Shown: piece after piece, positions 13,901 to 25,900 of the stretch
How the letters are laid out: each line of letters begins with the position of its first letter
Position numbering within the stretch: the stretch's first letter is position 1
Source of the DNA: Dendrophyllia cribrosa
Lineage: Eukaryota; Cnidaria; Anthozoa; Scleractinia; Dendrophylliidae
Assembly (NCBI GenBank): GCA_024195265.1
Contig: JAJLRJ010000003.1
Location: 54,977,284-55,041,283 of the forward strand
Length of the DNA stretch: 64,000 nt
Direction of reading: 5' to 3'
The notes under the pieces: model-generated
What the model saw: only the letters and a program-made list of their open reading frames with translations
Databases searched by the model: none
What the model was told of the DNA's origin: nothing
Position numbers and translations under genes: made by a program

Positions 13901-16900
13901 GTGTCAAGTTTCTTGGTCTCCCTGTGCACCCACGGACAAAACGAATCCTATATCTAGATCTATTTTTTAAGTGAAAAATGTTTTAAAACATTAAGATAGT
14001 TTTCCCTGGCAACGTTACATAGGACCCTGTAGAATTTTGTATAAAGATAAAAAATAATAATGCATTTTAGGATCCAAACAATATCCTTTACAAAATACTT
14101 TTATCAATTGCAAAGATAAAGATCTTACTAAGAAAGGAATACTAATAATAAATAATAATGAATCACCTGATTACAAAGAATCGTTTTGATACTAATAAGT
14201 CCCTCACTTACTATGAATGTCCAAGATTAACAGCTGGCCTGACATTAAGGGCCGGGCCAGGAATTTCTCCCAGCTACTACACTTCTGAGCCCAGTTACTT
14301 TTTCCATTTCCCCTAGGTAGGTGTACTTCAAAAATTAGTGAAACAGCCCTGTCACTGTGTATGATAAATGTATCCCATGGGAAAAAATGTACATGTCATG
14401 TACCTTTGCAATTCTTCTGGGATAATCTTGTTTACCTCCAACAATTTCATCTAGAAATGAATGAAAAAACATGTACATGTAACTTATTACACTGATCTGA
14501 TGTAGAAAACCCCAAGAAAAATCGCTATAAAATTAATAAATACCAGTTTTTTGGGCAGAGCATCTCACCAAAAATAAGTATATGACATATAAAAACAAAT
14601 TTCAAAATCATAAAGAAGAAAATGTACATGCATGCAATGCATAACTTAGGTGAGAAATTAAAGTGTCTCAAGTCTATTAATCCTTTAATCCTTAACATCA
14701 AAATACAAATTCTCCTTTCTTGTCCCCATGTTTCTTATAGAAGGAGTGGGGAAGTTGCTAAAGAGAATTCACTTTGAGTGATCATATCCTTAATTCTCCA
14801 TGCGATGAATTAGTTTGGCATAAAACCCTTTCATTGGAAAGATTTACATGTTAAGTTGTACTTAACTACCTGTCTTACATGTAACTGTTTGCAGATTCCT
14901 TGTTTTACAATTTCAGGCCCACAGTGCACATTACAGCTCAGCTCTGCCACTGTCTATTTCCTTAGTTCACTTACAAGTTTATTCAAATTCATAGTTAATT
15001 ATTCATAGATAAAATAAATTAAACTTAAAAAAAATAGTAGAAAAGATACATGTGCTGTAAGTTACAAAATGCCATCTAAACCTTTCAATTTAACCACAGG
15101 GATCATTTTTAATGCTTGATATGACTGCTGCTCATCATCAAGGGCCTTTTCACAGGTCTGTTTAATATGTTCACTAAGAGCCAATGAAATCTTAGATGTG
15201 TGACTCTTGAATTCGTCTCTCCAAGGCCACTGCGACAGCGGAGTTTGGGCTGAACTACTAGTGCTGCTGAGAGCTTGGGAATCCAGTCTACTAGTAACAG
15301 AACCTGAAATTAAAAAGAATTTCTAATCAATACATTTGCCACCGACCTTCATCACGAGGCTTCCATGGCACTGTTCAAAAGGGAACATAAATTTGAGGGG
15401 TCAGGGTATTCATTTATTGACAAGTTAATACAATAACGTACCAACCCAGGACTTTATGGAGGGGTACCACAAGCAAATCATCACCATTAGGGAGGCCTTG
15501 TCAATCAAACCCCTTCCCCTTAACATTGATTATAAGTGCACTATCTGAATGTGGCACGTCAGCTATTCTTGGCTTGTACCTACACTGTATGTCATATCCT
15601 GTCATATCAAAATTCAGAAGCATTAAAAAACAGATTTCGATTCCAAAATATTTATGGAATTGTAGAGAGTTAAAAACTACATACACATCTGGGCCAAATT
15701 TTGAAGCACCAGAGCAATTCATTCAAGAGTTATAGGCAAACGAGTATGAGACATTTCTAGTGAAAATGTATGGAGCGGCCATCTTGGTGTACCACTTTAG
15801 TACACCAACATGGTGGCCAAAACTTCAAAGTCAAAAAATCTCATCACAAAAGATTGGATTCACTACATTGTATAAGTTACATTAAATCGGTTATAAACTG
15901 CATCTATAATGCAAAAATAACTTTCAACTTGTTCAATTTTGTTTATTTTCACGGCTTATCTGAAACAGCATGACAAATTGCGTGATTCATGTAAAACCTT
16001 TACAAATCGGAAGCAAAACATCATTAAAACCTGAAACTTTTTGTGAAGGATTGTAACACTGGTTTCTACTTGCCATGTTAGAAACAGCTTTGTAAAGTTT
16101 TAAGATTTTTGAATTTTTATGATGTCATGTGCAAGCCAAGAATTACATTGTGAGACAGAAATTAAAGGGTAGTCCAAGAGACAATTAGCAAAGATACAAT
16201 TTTAGAAGAGTACATGAAAAATATCACGAAGAATATCACGAATCTGTTTACTAATGTTTCCCAAGTGCATTCTCATAACACCAGAGCTTCAGCTTCTAAT
16301 AACTTTTACATTAAAGGTGCAAAATTGGAAATTCAATGAAAGTCCTTTTCGAGGGTAGGCGCAAAGGTCTGGAATGCGCTGCCGAACACCTTGAAAACAC
16401 TGGCCACCTAAAAATGCTTTCAAAAATAATCTACAAAAATTACTCCTCAAAACACTTGATAATGCTGATTCGTATATTAACGTGCCCACAATAATAGACA
16501 TGATTTCTTGACATTCTCCTTTGTTTTATTTTATTTTGACGTGTGAAAATAATTATCCGACTTGTTAAATGTCTCACTCAAAATCAATCTTGTAAGACTC
16601 AGTTTCTTTATTTATCTATGTACCAATTTATTTATCTCTGTATTTTATTTGTAATGTGGTTTCTTATTTATCTATTTATTTCTAAAAGCTTGATGCTACC
16701 TGCGGGTGCCTATAATTTTGTATATAATTTATCTGTTTAATAAAATGATGATGATGATGAAAAATTTTCCTTCAATTTTTCAAAAAGTGGGACAATAGGC
16801 CTTCTAGATGCCCCTCTACCTATAACTTTCATGTGACTTTCCATCTACATGTACCTCTCTAATTACAATTAAATGTCCCCTCCTGTATTGTAACATAGTT

Positions 16901-19900
16901 TAAAAGTTAGTGATTCAAACCCTGTTATTAAACAATTATTAATAAACTATTTTAAAATTATTTTTATAACTATATTTATTAAATATTTATTTTACTTCTC
17001 CCTACCAAAAGGTAAAGGCAGATTTCCCTCTGTAACATAAAGGTCTGTATCAGTACTCTTTTTGGAGCTATGTCGGTTGGCATTCCTGTGTCCCATAACT
17101 GGGCTGGATGGGGACCTTGTGGCATTCTGAAGATTGCCTGTTCTACTCACTACAATACACAATATAAAGCAACTGCTATAAGAGTACTGTTGTCTATACA
17201 TCAGGAACAAGCATTTCAACCAGAATGAACATGATTTTAAATTAAATATTATTCTGAACTTATAAGCTAAGTGGCTAGTGGAAGAAAACAAGCCTTTATT
17301 TCTGTAAATGTTGACCAAAATAAAACATGTTGGTCTACATGTACATGATACATATATACAGGATATCTCCAAATCTTCAATCATGGCAATGGCCACCACT
17401 GCAATCACATATTAGACATTATCAAACTTTCCTGCTTGTGTTTAAATGCTTACACTGTACATAAATTGGTTACAGCATACCTGCTTAATGAATTTAGCAA
17501 TGCATATAGTGTACCTCCTAAGTAAGTCTTTTAAGAAAAGAAACACAAACGATATAGCATCTTAACTCAGAAAAAAATTCCGAGTTCCAGATGGGATTCG
17601 AACCCACGACCCTCCGTGATCTAGTCGGATGCTCTACCACTGAGCTACTAGAACTCCGTGGCGAGCAAGGGTGAAATGTGGGCTTTGACTGGAACCGCAT
17701 CGCGCGGTCACACAGCCAAATAACTTAACACATGACTCATAACTGCATCGCGCAGTCACATTAAGGCATAACGAGGATGCAACCAACCAACCTCCTAAGT
17801 AAGTCTTTTAAGAAAAGAAACATAAACGAAATAGCATCTTAACTCATATGTGTTAGGTTATTTGGCTGTATGACCGCGCGATGCGGTTCCAGTCAAAGCC
17901 CACATTTCACCCTTGCTCGCCACAGAGTTCTAGTAGCTCAGTGGTAGAGCATCTGACTAGATCACGGAGGGTCGTGGGTTCGAATCCCATCTGGAACTCG
18001 GAATTTTTTTCATACAGTGTACACTCGTATAATACTTGAAATAGAGATTTACTCTGTTCACCATTTGCAAAAACACAAACAAAACATACCAAGGATCTTT
18101 TAGGATAAACAGGGCTAGAGTATGGAATATGCTGCCGTCCGACCTTAGGAATGTAACTGAATTTGGAAACTTTAAAAGAAAGCTTACATGTAAGATGCAC
18201 TCCCAACATGCCCAACAAATTAATACTGAATAAAATAAGTAGTATTATTTCTAATATACAGTAGCTACAGTATATATCTATTTGTATTAGTCATTATATC
18301 TGTAATTTTATTTAGCTTTAATGTCTCTGTATTTTGTAATACATTTTTGTTAAACAGGGTTCCACTTAAACCAGCTCCAGATGACTACACAACCCTGTCT
18401 AAATATTGATTATCAATTAATAAATAAATAAACAAATAAATAAATAAACAATAACCACCTTGGCATTTTATCAGATAAATACAGTACACGTACCTTTACC
18501 ATCACTGTCTGATCTTTCACTTGTTACCCTTTGAACAAGCTGCTCCAATGCAACCATTGCAGTAAAGCAATGTTTATGAACCACAAGGTTCTCTTTTGCA
18601 TCATTCTGTTTACCACTCAACACACTAGAGCCTCTCCTGCTCCCGGAAGGTCGTTCTATTTCACTCAAGAAGCCTTGCTCCTCCTTCTTCTTGATGCTGC
18701 AAGACTCACACATAGACTGCAGTTCTTGCGTGATTTTCACTAAGTAAGAATCATAGATGAACTCAAAGCTTGGTACAATTACAGGGAAAATGCCCTCCTG
18801 CAACATCATGGCATCCTCTTGTATCATAATTTCAGCGGCTCTACAGAGCTTTACAAATGATACAACATCATCAGGTACATCGTGCTCAGAAGAAAACAGA
18901 TCTGTTTCAACATCTTGCAATAAAGACTCATCTCTCACAAACTGGTCCATCAGTTTCCGTCGATAATTCACGTACCCTTTCCAAATTTCATTGGCGGGAT
19001 AAAGAAAACATAAATTGTGTAAAAGATTGATTTTTCTTCGATCACAGAATAACTCACTATGTTCATCAGACAGAGGTAATTTTGCAAGGAGAGTCCAAAA
19101 TCCTTTACGCAACTTGCTCCTAATACCTTCCCACAAGATATCAGTAGCTTGTTCATTTTCTATGACAATGGTGTTTAAAGGTAGCTCTCCTTGTTCACTG
19201 ACTCCAGTCCTCTCAGGACAACCAAATGGCATCAGGATTCCTTGTTGAGAAGCAAACTGCACCAGATCATCAAAGATGGACTCCTCTTGACCAGGGTTTC
19301 GCTCTAGTGCCTGAATCTGCACAGCAAACCAGGAATTAAAGTATTAAGCAGACCTGCAGTAGGAAGGGGTTTGGAGCTACCAACTTTTGAAATATTTAAG
19401 GTCGCTCTGAACCCCTTCCCAATTTTTTTTTTAAACTTTGCAAAACATTGTATCATAACATGCTACATGTAATTACAATTTGATAAGTTAATATTGTCAA
19501 TGTTTTTAACAGGTTATACAGTTGCTATTGTAAGTTCCTGTTACAACATGACAATTACCATAACTTGTTCAACAATGACTGACCATTGACAGGGCTGTCA
19601 TTAAGATTTGAGACAGGCGTTGCTCTGATCTTAACACCCGTAACAATCTTGTTGCTTTGTCGTTCAATTTAACCTATGACAGGCAAGATCACTCGTAACA
19701 TCAAGGTCTAATCAAGTGCACTCACCCGTAACAGATGCTACGGGTGATGGCCCTTAATGACAGCCCTGATTGATACCATTAAAAAGTGGTATTGAAATTA
19801 CTAGAAACTGTTGTGAGGAACCTAAATGCAAGCCATATTTTTAACAGCCACATAACTATTAATACCAGCTGCTCTTGCATGAGTGCCACTAGCACCCTGA

Positions 19901-22900
19901 AGCAATGAAAGGTGGCTGTTTTTTACAGGATGGAATTCTACTGGTCACAAAATACTGATGAGTCACTACATGTACAATGTATTGCATAGGTGAGGTGTCA
20001 GACAAGACTATACCTTTTCACAAACAATTCAACCATGAGTACTTGAATTTCTCATTGTCCTGTCACATATACTACAAGTGTAGGGTGGTAATATGATACA
20101 TTTGCAATTTTCACCATCTGCTGTCATCACAATAATTTCATAAAAATTGTGTCACCTTCGCAAATAAAAGATCACCAGTGAAGTGGTGGCTTCATACACA
20201 TGCTATTATAAACCTAATAATATACATGAAAAAATTACTCGATTCTGATTGGCTAAGAGCAGTGCAGTTCAAGTGTAACACCAGTGCAAAACGTGTAACA
20301 CCGGTGCAAAAAGTGTAACACGAGTGCAAATTACAAATCGAAAAAAAAAATTTTTCTTTTTTTTTTGTCAAAAAAAAAAAAAAAAGAAAAAAAAATTCCC
20401 CAAAAAAATGTTTGCAAAAAAAAAAATTTCCAAACAAAAATGGATGCAAATTTTTTCATGTATAATTATTAATAGGTAATCATACGGTTTTCTCGTTCAA
20501 TTTGGGATTAATTTGCACTTGTGAGTTTTTAAAAAAGCTCAAATTGCACTCGCTGAAGCGGCTTGTGCAATTATGAGCTTTTTAAAAAACTCACTTGTGC
20601 AAATTAATCCCAAATTGAACTCGAAACCGTATGATTACCTATACAAACAACTACATGTACTTGTATAATGATATCATACATGGAGCAAGATGCTTTAATT
20701 TATAGCTTACCACATTGTTCAAGAAGCAGTTGAGTACTATAGGTTCAGAAGTGCAAGCATTGGTCTGCGTAATGTTGGAAGACGTCAAAAGATCAACTGC
20801 ATCTTTGGAGTTCAACCATTCAGAAGGATTTTGATTGCTATCTTTCGAAATAGTATTGCAGATATCCACAAACTGTCCCCAGCTTTCCTGAAGGCTGTAA
20901 ATGTAAAAGGTTTAAGTATTATCAATATTTTTTATGATTTCAACAGGGTTCTCATTAAGTGCCGGCAACCGGCTAAAAAACTGGCTACTTCGAATTTTGA
21001 GCCGCCTACTTTTCAGTGAAAAGGCTTAATATGACTTTGTGTTAAACAAACCTGAATGCAGCCGCCTACTATTACATCTCAACCGTCTACTCTAAAACTT
21101 AGTGAGAACCCTGTTTCAAGCCCATTACTTTTAAATACATTACATTTTTTTTTTCATTTATTTGTTTACTCCAAACCTTTACAGATGTTAATAATTAAAT
21201 TTGAATCACGTTATATTAGGAAGGAGAGGAGAAGGGCACGTCTGGATAAACTAATATTGTGCCCCCTAAAGTTATATAAGTATAAACAAAAAACTTGTAA
21301 TTTTTTTAGTAAAAAGTAAAGGAAAACTTATAAAATAGCTTGGTAAATGTCAAAAGAGATGATGTTTCATTAGTATTGAGCAAGGTACCAGCGTAAAAGT
21401 GCTTTTCTAAACATCTTTTCTTTAAACATCTTTTCATTACACAGAATACTAAGGGTTTCAATAAAAATTTAAACAACTGTAGTTCTATTTCTATACATAG
21501 GAACAGGGGTTTCAATAAGTTTTGTTGTATCTGGCTGTCATGGATAGTTTAGGTGGCCGTTAGGCCCCTTCCTTATAGGGGGGTAGAAAATTTTGAAATC
21601 TAGAGGCTCGGAAAATGCAATTTCCAGCATTCTGGGCATCAAATTGAATGACATTTATGACCAAACTTTATTGAAGGAAAGTTGTAATGTAATCACAAAT
21701 TGACAACTTGACAAGTTGAAACTTTTCAGTACAAGCTTGTTCTAAAATCAATCGAGAACGGCAGTAAAAGATTATAGATATAGAATATATCCATTGACTG
21801 ATTTAGTAGATTTTACGGGTCTTTCAAACAATTCTATGAACATTATATATGAATTATGAAGAATACAGGTTCACAGTCTCAGTTGTTCTTGCCATTTTTT
21901 GGGTTTCTATATGTAACGTCATATACTCCTATCAGACTTATAACTGGCGGCAAGAGGCATTTTAGGCGGCGGTACACCGCCGGTCGCCAGCTTCTAATGA
22001 AACCCCTGTAGGCATAAAAAGGTGACACAAGGCCAACAGATGCAGGCCTTACTACACTATGCACAAAAACACTTAATCCACAGCTATAACACTTTTATAC
22101 CAGTTAGTAGCACCCCTCATTGGTGTTAATGGTTACAGGTTCAACTGAGAACACTGTGTAGTATTACAAAACAAAGTGTTCAGAGTGGAGGTAATAATAA
22201 TAATTAATAATAAACTTTATTACTGTCTTTGGCTAAACCAAATACAACAGTATTACATGAAACGCCTACAGGGGTGGTCCACAGTTTCTATTACAGTATG
22301 TTCTTAAATTCATTAATGGCAAGAGAGTCTCTTTGTAAAGCAAGGTGTTCCAGGGTGTCTCTAGGAAGGCCAATTATATCCAGACTGCGGTTCTGAATTC
22401 TTTGTAGATCATTAGCGAGATATTCTGGAAGGCCGCCCCAGATCGGGTAAGCATACTCCAACAATGGACGAATCCTAGGGGGTAAGGGAATCTTAGGAGG
22501 TAAGGAAGATAGATTATCACTTGCTACCTACTAAAGGGGAAGTGCATACAGAGATAAACAATATACTGTATCTTTACATTGTAATACAGATGTTACAACA
22601 GCTTAGGACCCTCCATTCTAAATACACAAGTTGATCTTGAACCCTTGGCCCAAATTTTTATGATGATAATGTTTCCTAATTTATGAGGCACATCTTCAGA
22701 ACAAAAAAATGTTATGAATATGTTACAGGTTGTCTTTTTGGTGGTTCATTATTTCTGGAATTCTATTGTATTTATGTAACTAGTAAAACATTTGTTATTT
22801 TATTTAACAAATTCAAGTCGATCACGTTGTAACTGATGAACTAGACAGGAAAACTGTGGATATGTTGTGGTTCAAATTTTTCTTTGGTTTAAAAATTTTC

Positions 22901-25900
22901 AAACCAGTTTAGTTTTTATTTTCCTTTGTCTCAGATTCATTATCATATTCTGAGACAAAGAAAACAAAAATCAAACTGGTTTGAAAATTTTCAAACCAAA
23001 GAAAAATTTGAACCACAACAGATACATGTTTTACCAAATTAAACACGTGCTTTTCTTTTTACAAATTTTCCCTGTTTCCTTTTCTGTGTGGCTTGTTCAA
23101 GAGTGAGGAATAAATATGTGGAAATGTATTTCACAGGGGACCATAATCCAATATTTGGACCCCAGTGGATCTGGACAAAGTGGCCCAGATGGAGGGGGGT
23201 GGGGCTCTCATAAAAAATTGTCATTACATTGTATCTACATGAAGATAAAGGTATATGTACTGTCTATTGTCACATTACATTTCATGGGTTTAGGAGAATT
23301 CATATGAACTTTTAAATTCTCCCAAAGTCCCTCTCATTTTTATTAATCCATGAATACCCGCATGAGTAATGAACGGGTTATCGGTAATGGAGTGGAGACA
23401 GATATGCAAATGAGTACTCGCTCACTTGCTCCTTCCATCAGCTGTAAACTTTTGTCACGTAATGTTTTAAATTAGTTTTGTTACGAATGCATGCGTAACA
23501 AGAACAAGGTGAATCCAGTGATAACAATAACTTATTTACTGTAAACGAATATGAACAATAATAAGCTTAAAGATATTTCGCATTTGGAGTGGAGTGGCGT
23601 GTTTCCTGTTTTGGCTACCAGACAGCAGTCAGACGGCTCGAGATCAAATCTCACCATGAACCTTTTTTTGCGAACCATGTCAGTATAAAAGCATAAGCTT
23701 ACCGCAATATCGTGTTATGCATTGCCATTTCTTATTCATGGGTTGGCTCATAGGAGCCCTTGATTTTCATTATGTTATGAAAGTATCTGCACCATTTTGG
23801 AATATTTACGAGTTTGTAGGTTTTTCCATATTTATTTATTAACTGGCTCGTCGCTCTGCGACGAGACAGTTCTTAAAATACCCCTTTTTTTCTGTCGGGT
23901 CACCTGCCCTGGAAATCGCTTTTGCTGCGGCCAACACCGTACCTAGTTTACTTCCGGTTTTCAGAAATGATGTAATCAGTGATGTCATCAAAACGACGTC
24001 ACGGCAGCGCCACGCGGTAACGCCCCCAACCCATACTACACACTAACCTTTACCTTCAAGTCACCTATATTAAAGGGAAGGACTAATTGGTGGCTTCCTT
24101 GTGGTAGCGTTTTTTTTATAAAAGCAATTTAAATAGAAACGTGCTGTACACAGATGCGTATTTCGTGCAAGAGATAATTCTTAGAAACATGTGGGTTCTC
24201 ATCGTCTTGTTGCTTTAGAGAAATTGCTGCTTTTGTTATGGTACGTGATAAATGTTTCTTACGCATGTGCATGACATACATTTTCCGTGATTTAGTCTTA
24301 TTGGTGTATAAGCCAATCCTGTATTTCTCCCATCGAGGCGAATGTTGTTTTTGTACTCAACATGGGACTTGAGACCGAATTTGTCGAGATTCTGTAGAAA
24401 TAAGAGCTATTTTTAGGTTGAGCTTTTCCGAGGCTAAAGAGCAAAACGATTCTTTCGTGTTCGTAAGCATATTGTTAATTCATTACAAATTTTACTACCA
24501 ATTCTTTACAATGCCTTTGTGCAGTCCTCGCTGCCTGTAGTGAGTTATTTCAGGACTTTATTTAGCAAAAAAACAATAGAAATACACAGGAAAATGGGAT
24601 TGTTCTTTGCTAGGTAACATGCCCATCATTGTAAACAAAAATTAGACGTCTGGACTGGACTTCTGTGGATTATGGACTGTGAAATGCATGGCATATTAAC
24701 CCATTCGCTCCTACACCGGCCAAAACCGTACAAAAACCGTAACCGTAACCGTAACCGTACAAAACCGGCCGTAAAAAATTGCAACTTTCTCAATCGCGCA
24801 AACATTGCCCTAACTAGCAGTTCTGAGCATTGACTAGAAAGTCCCTCAAATTGAGATACCCAATAAACACAAAAAAGTCAGCGATTTTTGTGTTTATTAA
24901 CGTTTTTTTATTCAAATCATCATGGCAAACCCAAAAGTCAACATTCACAGCAAAATTCAGTCCTAGTCCTAGCTTAGCAGTGAATTTTTTTGCTCTTATT
25001 CGTTGCTCGGGCCGAGCTCTAGCCTCTCGTTCTAATGCATACTGACCTTGCCTCGATTTTCAATATCACCACCGCACTGCATGCTGGGAAAAAGCCAAAA
25101 ATTTTGACAGCGCTCGATTCTTTCTGCACACATTTCATATTTATACTAAGTCCACAGCCACTCCGACCCACCGCCGAAATTTCGCGCTTGTTGTATTCTC
25201 CTGTGGTCGCAACTTCCAAAATATGCCGCGGTAGGTCGAGAAATTCATCCAGAGTCGAGTCCCAAAGCCACTTCGTTTCCAGGTGGCCATTTTTCCAGTT
25301 CAACGAGCAACGAGCCAAATTCGTAAACGAAGTACAACACCTAACTCGCTTCATTGAGAAGTGGACTCTGAACTACCTCCAAGCTTAATGATGCTCATCA
25401 GGCAGCTACTAAAGATGAAAAATGGCTGTGAATTACCAAAAATCGTGGATAATTCATAATGGACCCTTTATTGCAAATCAACCAAGCAAAATGAGATCGT
25501 CACAATGACGTTTCCAGTAAACTCGAGCCTTCAGTGTTTTAGAACAGCAGCACTTTCAATGTTAACTTTAAATATGGAGTCACGAAATCCTATGGGGCGT
25601 GTGAATGCAGAAAATCGCTCAAAAACGTAAAAATTCTCAGGAGTGAATGGGTTAATAGTGATTTCATTGCTTTTAAAAATAGTCTTTTTAAATGTAACAG
25701 CAAAAAATTATGGTTTGGAAAGTATTAGACGAGTGTGGATTTACTTGGGAAGCAATAAATTAAATCTATGGTACAATGTTTGTCACGCAAAATTTGTTGG
25801 GGGGAGGGGTGCATGACTCGTTCCAGACCATCCTCTGCTCGATTTATGGTGTAAGACTTGCTTGGTTTTTTCGATCGTTATAAAAGCAACTGATATCGTT

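Larger units (their letters stand above)
17511..18010. repeat. Paired repeat unit around the two tRNA-like copies
   Basis: The block CCTCCTAAGTAAGTCTTTTA (17514 and 17791) is in direct orientation, while the tRNA-like part and its 5' flank are inverted between the two units. The arrangement suggests duplication followed by inversion of the middle. It lies in the intron between exons 3 and 4. Confidence 0.65.

Noticed and set aside
25019..25388. Overlapping ORFs of 111 and 117 codons on opposite strands
   Set aside because: They lie inside a TTAA-flanked non-autonomous element, overlap each other, and show no domain.
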